Positions 37,901 through 47,296 of a stretch of DNA of 64,000 nucleotides are shown piece by piece; position 1 is the first letter of the stretch, and the number at the start of each line of letters is the position of its first letter. Where the stretch lies: positions 1-64,000 of the forward strand of contig CANQXR010000001.1 in the NCBI GenBank assembly GCA_947627855.1, in the 5' to 3' direction. The notes beneath the pieces are model-generated. The model saw only the letters and a list, made by a program, of their open reading frames with translations, made no database searches and was not told the DNA's origin. Source of the stretch: an uncultured Clostridia bacterium (lineage in GTDB: Bacteria > Bacillota > Clostridia > Lachnospirales > CAG-274). Position numbers and translations under genes: made by a program.

Positions 37901-38173
37901 GGAAGCAAAATTGCCGACCTCGACACAGATGCTTATCTTACGTATATGACGCCTGTAGATGAATACGTTGTCAGTCAGTATATTTCAACAACAGAGGGCG
38001 CCTATGGCATACTTCTTGACAAAGACACATACAAGCCCCTGGCTTATCTTCCGGGGCTTGCAGATATACAAGACAATGAGCTTATATTTGACTATAATGG
38101 CGGTTCTCTCAGAAAATCTGCTATTTATACTACAGATGAGCTTATTGCTATCACGAAAGGAGGAAAAAAGTAA
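34982..38173 (+). CDS. Receptor Ser/Thr kinase with an extracellular propeller-like region
   Basis: 1063 aa. Kinase domain (about 8-320) with lysine in RVVLKADK, H-S-D-I-K-P-A-N (HRD arginine replaced by serine) and D-F-N instead of DFG. All residues needed for phosphotransfer (K, E, D, N, D) remain, so activity is expected. An insert around 200-240 is rich in Thr motifs (DDSTKTM, DSTMTM). One membrane span (about 338-360) is followed by about 700 extracellular residues of beta repeats with SPDG/SSDGQ turns, like WD40 or quinoprotein propellers. It is the second sensor kinase of the locus. Confidence 0.9.
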   Translation: MAQIIASTYEIIEKIGSGGGGVVYLANHTRLNKRVVLKADKRKITTRPEILRREVDALKDLSHTYIPQVYDFFVEDDTVYTVIDYIEGESLDRPLKRGERFTQPQVIKWAVQLLEALAYLHKPIHGTPPRGIVHSDIKPANIMLKSNGDICLIDFNIALALGEENVVGLSAGYASPEHYGLDFSRDTSFTTGAVSRSVSKGTAEKTFQDDSTKTMPSDSTMTMAGDDEEKVTVTMAMNPSGTGSISSLKKIVVPDARSDIYSLGATLYHLISGVKPAKNAAEVIPLSGEGISPLVADIIKKAMQPNPDMRYQSAEEMLWDFTHLRENDPRTIRRKRIRNTAAAVMTAFMAASLFVSFTGLKRMEAEKSSLALAANSRNALESGNPDQAVELALKALPKSGIFTPAYTAEAEKALADSSGVYNLSDSFRAYHNKELPSEIFKICLSPDGKTGAATYSFAAVIFDTETGKTKAELPLAQSALSDVVFVNDQLIAYAGDKGLTLYDITKAADLWNGEAVTHIAVSSDGQTIAGIYKNESKAYIYDIEGNRRKVIDFAGKKQNVVENDFFADPMDNLLKLSDDGRYLAVSFDDGGINLFDTENAEGDITIFDNSDYIHFEGGFCGKYFAFSGSNENESEFIIADTEELVITQDFVADGKISVRTDEDGIYLSNLSTAVKINPETGEQQELAYTDSDIKDFSVYKGTVLALTEKNECLFYKDGGRFFSKIAPVQADFDFVDISADFAVAAGRNKSGVNIFKAVTNDGAEIAVYDKTDIHDEARVNSDRTKTMLFDYKGFRLYTSDGKLINSVMLPDPEAVYDEQYCHNSGNLAVMYKDAFRLYSGEDGRAIYEADNLRSVFYAPYGVSIYTDEGELKLIDLDTAEELFSEKAQGDFAVYCGMVVDSEFLNGRKIIGAGKTEKGYYFAVADNENCCVYSHDGKELFTVPVSENTEAFFTEGEIIISPTHGTPEVYRLDGGSKIADLDTDAYLTYMTPVDEYVVSQYISTTEGAYGILLDKDTYKPLAYLPGLADIQDNELIFDYNGGSLRKSAIYTTDELIAITKGGKK

Positions 38174-38223
38174 TCTTAAGACATATAAAAATGTTTATTT
38201 TAAAAAAGAAAGGGTGAATTAAT

Positions 38224-41200
38224 TTGAAATTTAGTTTTAAAAAAATCGTTTCAGGAATAATTGCATTTATATTGCTTATTTCTCAAGTAACTTTTGTAAG
38301 CGCATCTCTTCTTCCTATAGAAGAAATAAAGACCACTATTGATTTGTCGGGCTATTTGCCGGGAGAACTCAGGGACGTCAAGATATCTAAAGTCCTTGCG
38401 GAAATGAGAAACGAAGATCATGAACCTGTTTCCATAGATCCCAAAGCAAAGCTTGTCTGGAGCAGGTTTACTGACAGTGAAGGCAGCCTGAAGTCTGATG
38501 TATGGAAGGTAACCGATATAAACGGAACTGTTAACCTTATACCTGTGTTTTACACATCTCACGCAGACCTTGAGCTTATTGTCGGCTCAGGCAATCAGCT
38601 TGACCCGAACAATGTAAGGTATATAGTGTCAATAGACGGTCCTGAGATAAACAAAGCCTTTAATATGGATCTTTATCTTCAGGAAGAACTCAGCAAGGGC
38701 GACAGTACGACTGACCCTGCCAGAAGTCACGTTGATTTTCTGCCTTATTATGAAAAAACGAAGGTAGAGGGAAATGACGGAAAGACGGATGTGGCTTCAA
38801 ATCTGCGTCTGTCAGTAGCTCCGGGATATAGCAGAGACGGATATTATTTTGCACATCTTACACTTAATGAGGACTATTATCCTGATGCGCAGATGAGAGT
38901 ATATGACGGAGAATTTAACTCTGCTGAGGCTGCTGAAGCGGCAGCGAAGGCAGACCCCGAAATCGATGTTACCGAAAAGCTTGCTTCTGAAAATATGAGC
39001 AGGATAGATGAGGGTCTGGGAGGACGTTTTTCCGACACAAGCAAAAAGAGAATGCTTACGGCAGTTTATAAGAAAAACGGCGAAACAGTGGGCTATGACT
39101 ATTTTTACTTAAGTGTTGTGCCGAGAGTAAATTCCCTGAATGATGAAAAGCTTTATACCTTTAACGAAAAAGGGGAAAAGGAATTTGTAAATGCTGTATA
39201 TTCCGAAACAACAGATGAATACGGCGTTCAGGTTTTTAAATATGAAATGCAGCCCGATAACCCTGCCGACAGAAATTATTATCTCCACTTTGATTTCTAT
39301 GACGGAAATAAAGGGGAGATAAACAATAAGCTTGTTACAAAGGCAGTGGAAGGGCATTATGCTTCACTTGCATCTGCCGCAGACGCAGCCGATATAAAGG
39401 ACAAGCTTTTTGCGGATAAAAATGATGAAAATTTCAGCCCTGAAAATGTATATATGGCAAATTTCAGCGGATTTGGAAAGGACTTTACGGTTTTTGCCGG
39501 CAAGGATATATGGAAGCTTACCGTTGTTGCTGAGGATAAAAAAGAAGAGGAGGGCAAGGAGCCGGTAAGACTTGTTGAACCTCCCAATGTAGCCTCAAGC
39601 GACAGATATTTCAGCGTAGAGGAAATAAAGAGCGGCGGAGAAAAAACCGATACATATATAGTTCCTTACAATCAGGATACATATTACAGCTTTGGATATC
39701 AGACTATATTTATAAATGATACTATGCAGGGTCTTAATAATCTAAGCCCCTATGTAAGGCTGGGTTATCACGCCAAGGTATATAAGGATGGTGTGCCGGA
39801 GGATACGGAGGACAAAGAAGAGGAATATGGAGAGAATTATGTTTATTCCGATTTGTCTCCTGCCGATTTTTCAAGAAATGGGGCAGACCCGAATATGGAT
39901 CCCAAAAATTCCGTGAGATATACGGTTTCAGCCGAGAATCATATAGATCACAAGAATTACTGGATAAGTGTTGTCAAAAAGGAAAACGGACCTAAACTTT
40001 TTGTAAACGGACCTGATACGAGAGAAATTTTTCTTAACGACTACTTTAGCAATATTCATGATATTTTTGTTGCCAACATAGGTACAGAGGAACTTAAAAA
40101 TATAAATGTTACTCTTGAAGGTGAAAATGTTGCTCTTGATGAATATTGGACCATAGGCGGCTTCGGAAACAACACCCTTGCTCCCTTTGACGGAACTGTA
40201 AACAAAACGGGGAATTACAGGGGCGAACTTTCCAATGTGGCAAAAATAAGGCTTAAGCCTACAGGCGAAGGCGATATAAATGCTGTGCTTACAATTACTG
40301 CTGACGGACAGACTCCAAGAGTTATAAAAATAACAGGTAAAGCAGGTAATCCTAAAATTGACACCACTTCCTTAAGGGACGGTGTAAAATATGTGCCTTA
40401 TTCGACCATAGTAACCACAAATAATATGCACGACTGGAACAGAGTAACCTTTTCCCTTGACGACGGAAATCTTCCCGAGGGCGTAGAGCTTCTGCCAAGC
40501 GGCGAAATTTATGGTGTTCCCAAAGAAACAGGAAGCTTTCCCATAAGAGTAAAGGCAAGCTTCAGCAGTATGGAATTTGAACCCTCATATGCCGACCTTA
40601 CACTTAATATAAAGGAAAATACAGATGAAAATGTAGCGGCAGAAGTTGATGAAGGCTTTGAAATCCTTAAGAGAATACCAAGCGTTGTTGAGATTGAAGA
40701 AGGCATCACGCCACAGAATCAGATATTTGAATATGAATATGACTATGCTTTGCATAAGGACGAATTTCAAGGAGTATGGCTTGACGGTACACCTCTTGAA
40801 GAAGGCGTTGACTACCATGTGGCTGCGGGAAGTACACAGATTACACTTAATAGTCAGACCATCAAAAAAATAGCTCCCGGTCAGCATACTATTGCAGGTG
40901 CAAACAGAAATTCTGAGAACCGACTGCAAAAATCCGCTCAGAACTTCACAAAGAAAGTAACCTCCGCAAAAACCGCTTCAACGGCAAGAACAGGAGGCTC
41001 CTATTCTGCAGGCAGCAGAGGAAGTGCAGTCCTCGAGCAGATAATAAACATACCTACATACACAGTTTCTTACGAATCAAACGGCGGCTCAGACGTTGAG
41101 TCTCAGGAGGTAAGAGCAGGTTCCACAATAAGCTTCCTTGCTACTCCCGCAAAGCCCGGCTACAGATTTGCAGGCTGGTATAAGGATGAAAAGCTAACCG

Positions 41201-42051
41201 AAGAATTTGACAGGTCAGAGCCTGTTAAGTCTGCATTCAAGCTCTATGCTAAATGGGAGCAGGTAGAGTGCAGAGTATGGTTTGATACTGACGGAGGCAG
41301 CGATGTAGAATCGAGGGCAATGCTTGGAGACACTCCTCTTGATATACTTCCTACGCCTAAAAAGCTTGGATATACCTTTGAGGGATGGTACAGAAATAAG
41401 GAGTTTACAGATGAATTTTCGAGGGGATATAAAATTTATCAGAATACCACCCTTTATGCAAAATGGCAGCTTATACCTATTCCTGCATTTCCACCTGAAA
41501 AGGCAGGGGGCTTTGCAGATGTAAATACTGATGACTGGTTCTTCAAAGATGTAGACTGGGCATATGGAAGTGGTCTTATTTCAGGCTACAATAATGCTAT
41601 TTTTGCTCCGGACGAACCTATAACCTTAGCCGAAGCCATTTCGGCCATTGCAAAAATTTCGGGAGAGGATACATCCAAGTTTGCAGATGCAGCCATTGAG
41701 GGCATAAAGGATAATGAATGGTATTCACCTTATGCTAAATGGGCTGTTGAGAGAGTGATTCCTTCGGGCAAAGACTTTGATCCTGATGCATTGGTTACAA
41801 GAGAAGATATGGCAGTGCTCATAGTAAAATATCTGGATTATATGCACGCAGGCTACGGCGCTCCTGACGGAGCAGTAAACTTTGAAGATAAGTCAGAGGT
41901 TTCGCCGGAGGCTATGGAGGCGCTTCAGATACTTTACAAAAACGGTTTGCTCACAGGAAAGGGCGAAGATATAATAGCCCCCAAGGACAATATGAGCAGA
42001 GCTGAATTTTCTTCACTACTCCACAGAGTGGACTATTTCAAGGCTTACTGA
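38224..42051 (+). CDS. Large S-layer-type surface protein (Ig-like, InlB repeats, SLH domains), paralogue 1
   Basis: 1275 aa with a TTG start (AAAGGGTGA upstream) and a signal peptide (1-28). A unique N-terminal region of about 550 residues is followed by a putative Ig domain with the GEIYGVPKETGSFPI-type signature. Two InlB B-repeats (GYRFAGWYKDE ... LYAKWE) and SLH domains (about 1090-1275) close the protein. The SLH domains attach it to the wall, and the InlB repeats and Ig domains usually mediate contacts. It lies directly after kinase 2 and just before its paralogue. Confidence 0.9.
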   Translation: MKFSFKKIVSGIIAFILLISQVTFVSASLLPIEEIKTTIDLSGYLPGELRDVKISKVLAEMRNEDHEPVSIDPKAKLVWSRFTDSEGSLKSDVWKVTDINGTVNLIPVFYTSHADLELIVGSGNQLDPNNVRYIVSIDGPEINKAFNMDLYLQEELSKGDSTTDPARSHVDFLPYYEKTKVEGNDGKTDVASNLRLSVAPGYSRDGYYFAHLTLNEDYYPDAQMRVYDGEFNSAEAAEAAAKADPEIDVTEKLASENMSRIDEGLGGRFSDTSKKRMLTAVYKKNGETVGYDYFYLSVVPRVNSLNDEKLYTFNEKGEKEFVNAVYSETTDEYGVQVFKYEMQPDNPADRNYYLHFDFYDGNKGEINNKLVTKAVEGHYASLASAADAADIKDKLFADKNDENFSPENVYMANFSGFGKDFTVFAGKDIWKLTVVAEDKKEEEGKEPVRLVEPPNVASSDRYFSVEEIKSGGEKTDTYIVPYNQDTYYSFGYQTIFINDTMQGLNNLSPYVRLGYHAKVYKDGVPEDTEDKEEEYGENYVYSDLSPADFSRNGADPNMDPKNSVRYTVSAENHIDHKNYWISVVKKENGPKLFVNGPDTREIFLNDYFSNIHDIFVANIGTEELKNINVTLEGENVALDEYWTIGGFGNNTLAPFDGTVNKTGNYRGELSNVAKIRLKPTGEGDINAVLTITADGQTPRVIKITGKAGNPKIDTTSLRDGVKYVPYSTIVTTNNMHDWNRVTFSLDDGNLPEGVELLPSGEIYGVPKETGSFPIRVKASFSSMEFEPSYADLTLNIKENTDENVAAEVDEGFEILKRIPSVVEIEEGITPQNQIFEYEYDYALHKDEFQGVWLDGTPLEEGVDYHVAAGSTQITLNSQTIKKIAPGQHTIAGANRNSENRLQKSAQNFTKKVTSAKTASTARTGGSYSAGSRGSAVLEQIINIPTYTVSYESNGGSDVESQEVRAGSTISFLATPAKPGYRFAGWYKDEKLTEEFDRSEPVKSAFKLYAKWEQVECRVWFDTDGGSDVESRAMLGDTPLDILPTPKKLGYTFEGWYRNKEFTDEFSRGYKIYQNTTLYAKWQLIPIPAFPPEKAGGFADVNTDDWFFKDVDWAYGSGLISGYNNAIFAPDEPITLAEAISAIAKISGEDTSKFADAAIEGIKDNEWYSPYAKWAVERVIPSGKDFDPDALVTREDMAVLIVKYLDYMHAGYGAPDGAVNFEDKSEVSPEAMEALQILYKNGLLTGKGEDIIAPKDNMSRAEFSSLLHRVDYFKAY

Positions 42052-42068
42052 TAAATACACGGAAAATA

Positions 42069-42102
42069 ATCCGACGGCAGACAAAATCTTCTGCCGTCGG
42101 AT
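42069..42102 (+). other. Perfect 13-bp hairpin between the two SLH paralogues
   Basis: ATCCGACGGCAGA pairs perfectly with TCTGCCGTCGGAT around an 8-base loop. It lacks a clear T-run and is followed by the AAGGAG site of the next gene, so mRNA stabilisation or partial attenuation is more likely than strong termination. Confidence 0.7.
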
Positions 42103-42118
42103 AAAAAGGAGAAATTCT

Positions 42119-45100
42119 ATGAAAATAAAAAGATATTTGGCGGCTTTTGTTGCTGCTGTAATGATTCTGCCACAGTTTAATGTGATTGCAGATGAGATGA
42201 ATGATGTTAATTCTAACACAGTTGAATCAACTTACGGTGATGCAGAAGCGGCAGATGTGACGACCGATATTGTCACGTCTGAGGGAGCTGTCGATGTTTC
42301 TTCGGAGGAAATGGATAACTCGCCTGCTCCCATATCCCTTCTGCCACTTGAGGAGGTAAGGGCGACTCTCGACCTTACCGGCTATCTGCCCGGAGAGCTT
42401 AAAAATATAAAGGTTTCCGATTTGCTTTCTGATTTATATATCGATGGAACAAATGAACCTATAGAAGTAGATAAGAATGCGGTCTATGTATGGAGCAACT
42501 TCTTTGACGAAACCGGAACCGAAGTGTATGACAAATGGCAAAAAACAGGCATTAATGACACAATGAATATTTTCTCTTATGATGATTATTATTCAACTAT
42601 GGAAATCATAGTGGGCTCAGGCAATCAGCTTGACCCGGGAAATGTGAGATATCTCGTTTCCATAAAGACTTCCGGCTTTGAAGATGTAATGAATTTTGAT
42701 ATATACGACCAGAAGAATACTGATACGGGAATTTTACGTTCCCGCCTGAATACCGATTTAGATATATATTGGAGTAACTATTTAGGTCTGACAGAGACAG
42801 CAGATGGGAAAACCGTAAAAGTGCCGATTGTGGACGTAGGAATACCTTACAGACGCAATGAAAGTGATGATTTGTATATGCACCTTTCACTTAAAAAGAA
42901 TCGTTTTCCCGATGCGGACATAAAGGTTTATGATGGTCTTTATACTTCCTTGGAGGAGGTCAATGCCAATGCCTCCAAAGAGATAACAGACAGCATTACG
43001 GCTGAAGATATGAATGCTCCAAATGCAGGCTTTAAGGGAAAGTTTTTAGAGGACTATGATGGCAGATTCTTAACTATTGTTTATGAGAGAAATGGCAGCT
43101 TCGCTGGGCTTGAGAATTTGCGCTTTAATATATATGCGTACGGTCAATACATATGGGGAGACTATCTGTATTCATTTGAAGGCGACGGAAAATATGGCTA
43201 TTATGAACAAGTAAGCGATTATTGCAATGATGATGAAGATGACTCAGGCAGAACAATATTTGAATATGAGCTTTATGAAGGATACAGCCCAAACGACAGC
43301 TATTATGTGGCATTGGAATATTCTGACGGAGGTTCCGACAAGAGAATTACAAAAGCGGTTGTAGGTACTTATCCTACACTTGAGTCGGCTGCATCACAGA
43401 CGGATATAAAATATCAGCTTTTCCCCGCTGATCCATACACGGACGGAGGATATTTAGGAAATTTTGGCGGAAAAGGCATGGATTTTACGGTGTTTGTTGA
43501 TGGAGATGTATGGCATATAACCATACGTGCCGTGGAATATGAGGAAGTAACCATAGTACCGGTAATGGACGATGGAGCGCCGAATGTAGGCTCTAATGAT
43601 AAATATTTCAGAGTTAATTTTCTGTATAATGGTGAAGAGGCACTGGACACCTATGTTATGCCCTATAGCGAGGACACTTATTATAGCTATGGTTACCAGA
43701 CTGTTTTGGTAAACGATACTCAGGCTGATATGACAGCTGTTGCACCGGAGGTATACCTGGGACATAAAGCCAAGGTTTATAAAGACGGAAAACCGGAGGA
43801 GATAAATGAGGGAGATTCATCGCCTATACTTTCTCCTCAGAATTTTACTCAGACACTGCCGGATCCGGAGGTTAATCCTGCAAATTGTGTAAAATATACC
43901 GTTTCGGCTGAAAATCATATTGACCACAAAAATTATTGGGTGACTGTTGTAAATAAACAGGAAGGACCTAAGCTTTTTGTAAACGGACCCGATGAAAGAG
44001 AAGTTTTCCTCAATAATTATTTCGACAATAAACATGATATATTTATTGCAAATGTGGGAACAGAAGAACTTAAAAATATAAGCGTTACACTTAATGCAAC
44101 TCATGTTAAGCTGGACGATTACTGGACAATGGGAGGAGAGGGAAACAACACCCTTGCTCCATTTGAAAGAACTAGCACCAATCATAGTGTATTAAGCAGC
44201 GCCGAGATTGCTAATGTGGGAAAAATAAGGCTTATTCCCGATGGCGAAGGAGACATAAGCGGAACCCTTACTATAACGGCTGACGGTCAGACGCCAAGGG
44301 TAATAAAGCTTACAGGTATGGCAGGTAATCCTAAGATTGACACAACAAGCATACCTGAGTCTGTCAAATATGTACCTTATTCATCAATCATAACCACAAA
44401 CAATATGCACGATTGGAACAAGGTTACATTTAAGCTTGACGGAGGAAAGCTCCCCGATGGAGTAAGTCTCCTCCCCAGCGGCGAAATCTACGGAGTGCCC
44501 AAAACAGCAGGAGATTATCCGATTACAGTTTGTGCGCATTACAGCTATAATGCATTTAAAGATTCAAAAGCGGATTTTGTCCTAACTGTCAAGGAAAATA
44601 CAAACGAAAACGTAGATAACAGCGTAGATGAGGGATATGAAATATTAGTACGTATTCCTGACAATATTACCGATGATGAAGAGAGAGAATTCAGGGCAAA
44701 CGGTAATTTTTCAGAATTTATAGATCTTTGGCTCGATGGTGAAAAGCTTACAAGAAATGTAGACTACACAGCGGAGGAAGGAAGCACAAAAACTGTGCTC
44801 ATGAGAGAAACAATGAGTAAGCTCAGCAATGGTACACATACAATTTCACAGGAGCTTCGTGTAGACGGTGACAGAAACAAAGAGCTGAAAAGATCTGCAC
44901 AGAATTTTACAAAGGGCAGCAATAATACCAACAATCCGAACAGCAGCGGAACAAATCAAGGCTCAAGCGGTGGCAGCAGAGGCGGTGGCGGAGGCGGCAA
45001 AAGTGCCACACCTACTTATACCGTAAAATATGTAGTAAACGGCGGCTCGGAGGTTACTGAGCAGAAGGTAAAGAAAGGCTCTAAGATTTCATTCCTTGCC

Positions 45101-45961
45101 ACTCCCGAAAGGGCAGGCTACAGGTTTGTGGGCTGGTATAAGGACGAGGCTCTTACTAAGCCATTTGACAAAAATGAAACCATAACAGGATCTGCAACCT
45201 TGTATGCAAAATGGGAGCAGATAAATTGTCGGGTATGGTTCAACTCCAACGGAGGAACAGAAGCCGCCTCTGTAGAGGTTTTGGGAGACACTGTCCTTGC
45301 GGATCTTCCCAATATTTCAAGAGAGGGATATAGGTTTGCCGGTTGGTTTACTGATGAGAATCTTACAAAAGAGTTCACTGCGGGCGATAAGGTTACTTCA
45401 AATATGACGCTTTATGCTAAATGGATTTCTGAAGAAGCACCTGATGATGCTTCGGAATTTGCAGATGTAAATCCAAGCGCATGGTATTACGGAGATGTCA
45501 ACTGGGCATATATGAACAATATTATGGTAGGCTATAATAATTCCTACTTCGGACCCTCTGACACCATAAAAATGAGCAATGTGGTGACTGTTCTGGCAAA
45601 GCTTTCGGGGGATGACTTGTCTTCCTATGGCAGCGGAGAAATTTGGTATGCTCCTTATGCTAAGTGGGCACAGGACAAGGGCATAACAGACGAATTTGCA
45701 CCGGACAAGACAGTTTCCCGTGAAGATATAGCGGTTATGCTTGTAAGGCTTATGGACAGCAAGGGTATGGCATACGATGTACCTGATGAAGCTGCTGAAT
45801 TTGCCGATTCAGATGCTATATCCACTTCAGCCATGGACAGCATAAAGGTGTTATACAAAAATGGAATACTTTCAGGCAGAGGAAACGGCATTATAGATCC
45901 GAAAGGGAGCACAAGCCGTGCAGAATTTGCTGCGCTTGTACACAGATTTAGCAGCAACTGA
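42119..45961 (+). CDS. Large S-layer-type surface protein (Ig-like, InlB repeats, SLH domains), paralogue 2
   Basis: 1280 aa. A signal peptide (1-24) is followed by an acidic, Thr-rich insert not present in paralogue 1. The same large N-terminal region, Ig domain and two InlB B-repeats follow, then SLH domains. A glycine/asparagine linker precedes the InlB repeats (about 930-965). The two genes are clearly a tandem duplication that has since diverged, most strongly in the first half. Confidence 0.9.
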   Translation: MKIKRYLAAFVAAVMILPQFNVIADEMNDVNSNTVESTYGDAEAADVTTDIVTSEGAVDVSSEEMDNSPAPISLLPLEEVRATLDLTGYLPGELKNIKVSDLLSDLYIDGTNEPIEVDKNAVYVWSNFFDETGTEVYDKWQKTGINDTMNIFSYDDYYSTMEIIVGSGNQLDPGNVRYLVSIKTSGFEDVMNFDIYDQKNTDTGILRSRLNTDLDIYWSNYLGLTETADGKTVKVPIVDVGIPYRRNESDDLYMHLSLKKNRFPDADIKVYDGLYTSLEEVNANASKEITDSITAEDMNAPNAGFKGKFLEDYDGRFLTIVYERNGSFAGLENLRFNIYAYGQYIWGDYLYSFEGDGKYGYYEQVSDYCNDDEDDSGRTIFEYELYEGYSPNDSYYVALEYSDGGSDKRITKAVVGTYPTLESAASQTDIKYQLFPADPYTDGGYLGNFGGKGMDFTVFVDGDVWHITIRAVEYEEVTIVPVMDDGAPNVGSNDKYFRVNFLYNGEEALDTYVMPYSEDTYYSYGYQTVLVNDTQADMTAVAPEVYLGHKAKVYKDGKPEEINEGDSSPILSPQNFTQTLPDPEVNPANCVKYTVSAENHIDHKNYWVTVVNKQEGPKLFVNGPDEREVFLNNYFDNKHDIFIANVGTEELKNISVTLNATHVKLDDYWTMGGEGNNTLAPFERTSTNHSVLSSAEIANVGKIRLIPDGEGDISGTLTITADGQTPRVIKLTGMAGNPKIDTTSIPESVKYVPYSSIITTNNMHDWNKVTFKLDGGKLPDGVSLLPSGEIYGVPKTAGDYPITVCAHYSYNAFKDSKADFVLTVKENTNENVDNSVDEGYEILVRIPDNITDDEEREFRANGNFSEFIDLWLDGEKLTRNVDYTAEEGSTKTVLMRETMSKLSNGTHTISQELRVDGDRNKELKRSAQNFTKGSNNTNNPNSSGTNQGSSGGSRGGGGGGKSATPTYTVKYVVNGGSEVTEQKVKKGSKISFLATPERAGYRFVGWYKDEALTKPFDKNETITGSATLYAKWEQINCRVWFNSNGGTEAASVEVLGDTVLADLPNISREGYRFAGWFTDENLTKEFTAGDKVTSNMTLYAKWISEEAPDDASEFADVNPSAWYYGDVNWAYMNNIMVGYNNSYFGPSDTIKMSNVVTVLAKLSGDDLSSYGSGEIWYAPYAKWAQDKGITDEFAPDKTVSREDIAVMLVRLMDSKGMAYDVPDEAAEFADSDAISTSAMDSIKVLYKNGILSGRGNGIIDPKGSTSRAEFAALVHRFSSN

Positions 45962-46004
45962 CAGGTATTTTAATTTGTAAGCAGACTGCGTTTTTCATAT
46001 ATGT

Positions 46005-46041
46005 GGCCCGAAATTTTATAGAGCAGTTTAAATTTCGGGCC
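46005..46041 (+). terminator. Hairpin after the SLH gene, possible terminator
   Basis: GGCCCGAAATTT pairs perfectly with AAATTTCGGGCC (12 bp), 44 bases after the stop of paralogue 2. The following sequence (TTATGTATATG) is only weakly T-rich, so termination is uncertain. Confidence 0.55.
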
Positions 46042-46086
46042 TTATGTATATGTATTTAAGAAATATTTAGGAAAGGAGGCGGACGG

Positions 46087-47277
46087 ATGAAAATATATGT
46101 TTTGCCGGATAATCTTTCGGCTGCTTCGGACGAATTGAACTCTTTATCTGAACAGGTTGAGGCAGTAGATAGTAATCTGAGAAGAATATATGGTTCTCTT
46201 GATTGGCAGGTTAAATCGAAGGCCTCGATTTCAAACTACATAAAAAGACTAAGCAGTGATTTTGATAAAGCCGGAACTACTTTAAAAAAACACGGCAGTT
46301 TTCTTGAAGAGGCAAGAAATCTATATGCAGAAGCAGAAAACCAAAGAGCTGAAGATGAACTAAGGTTTAGTGAAACAGTGCAGTCATCTTCTGGCGGAGG
46401 AAGTTTTGCTGGTATTTCAGGTGACAGTGGCAGATTGGAAGGAATGCCTGAAAAAAGCTGGTTTGAAAAGTTTTTCTTTGGAGATTTAAAGGGCGAAGGC
46501 AGTCTTTTAAGTGGAGAGTTACATGGGGAATCTGATTTTTTTGGACATGATACAGCAGGTACTCTGACAGGAGAGCTTTTCTATGGAGAGTATTCTGCAA
46601 AAAACAAAATGTCATTTAAACTTAAAGATGAAAAAGGAAACTGGGATCTCAAATCCTTTGGATTAGTTTCTACATTAAAGGCAACAGGCGCCTTGGCTAA
46701 GGGTGAGGCTAAGGGCAACATAGGCAGGCTCAGTGGAGCCATGGAAGGCTCTCTTCTTACAGGTGCGGTTTCAGGAGAGGTTAAAGCTACTATATTTGAT
46801 GATGGAGAATTTAATCCTTCTATCAAAGCAGGAGCAAAAGGCTCTGTCTCGGCAGCTAAAGGAAGCGCCGAGGTTTCTTACGGCGACAAAAACTATGATG
46901 TTCATGGAAGCGTTGATGGAGATTTGCTTCATGCAGAAGCAGAGGCAGAGGCTGGTATAGGTTATCTTGGAAAGGACAAGGATGGAAACAGCCAATACGG
47001 AGTTTCCGCAAAAGCCGGCGCTATGGCAAGCGCTGCAGAAGGCAAGGTCAAAGGCGGATTTACACTTTTTGGAATAAAAGTAAATGCCGGTGTTAAAGGC
47101 TATGCCGGCGCTGTTGGCGTTGAAGCCGGAGGCAGTATTACAACAAATGGTGTAAAGGCTTCCTTTGCAGGGGCGGCAGCTATTGGAGGAGGCGTTGATA
47201 TTGAAGTTGACTGGAGTGGTTTTGGTGACTGGGCAAAGGACACTGTAAACAACATAGTAGACTTTTTCAGGTGGTAG
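46087..47277 (+). CDS. Candidate T7SS substrate 3 (WXG/LXG-like N-terminus, glycine/alanine repeat C-terminus)
   Basis: 396 aa. Residues 1-95 match the helical N-terminus of the 369-aa protein at 21911, including the identical SLDWQVK turn. From about 130 to 380 it consists of glycine/alanine-rich alternating beta-like repeats (G-x-L-x-G, V-S-A-x-A), a pattern often seen in the central or tail region of Clostridial polymorphic T7SS proteins. It ends F-F-R-W. No catalytic site is evident. It is followed by a DUF3592 membrane protein and a DUF4176 protein. Confidence 0.75.
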   Translation: MKIYVLPDNLSAASDELNSLSEQVEAVDSNLRRIYGSLDWQVKSKASISNYIKRLSSDFDKAGTTLKKHGSFLEEARNLYAEAENQRAEDELRFSETVQSSSGGGSFAGISGDSGRLEGMPEKSWFEKFFFGDLKGEGSLLSGELHGESDFFGHDTAGTLTGELFYGEYSAKNKMSFKLKDEKGNWDLKSFGLVSTLKATGALAKGEAKGNIGRLSGAMEGSLLTGAVSGEVKATIFDDGEFNPSIKAGAKGSVSAAKGSAEVSYGDKNYDVHGSVDGDLLHAEAEAEAGIGYLGKDKDGNSQYGVSAKAGAMASAAEGKVKGGFTLFGIKVNAGVKGYAGAVGVEAGGSITTNGVKASFAGAAAIGGGVDIEVDWSGFGDWAKDTVNNIVDFFRW

Positions 47278-47296
47278 ACAGGAAAGGAGAGGAAGT

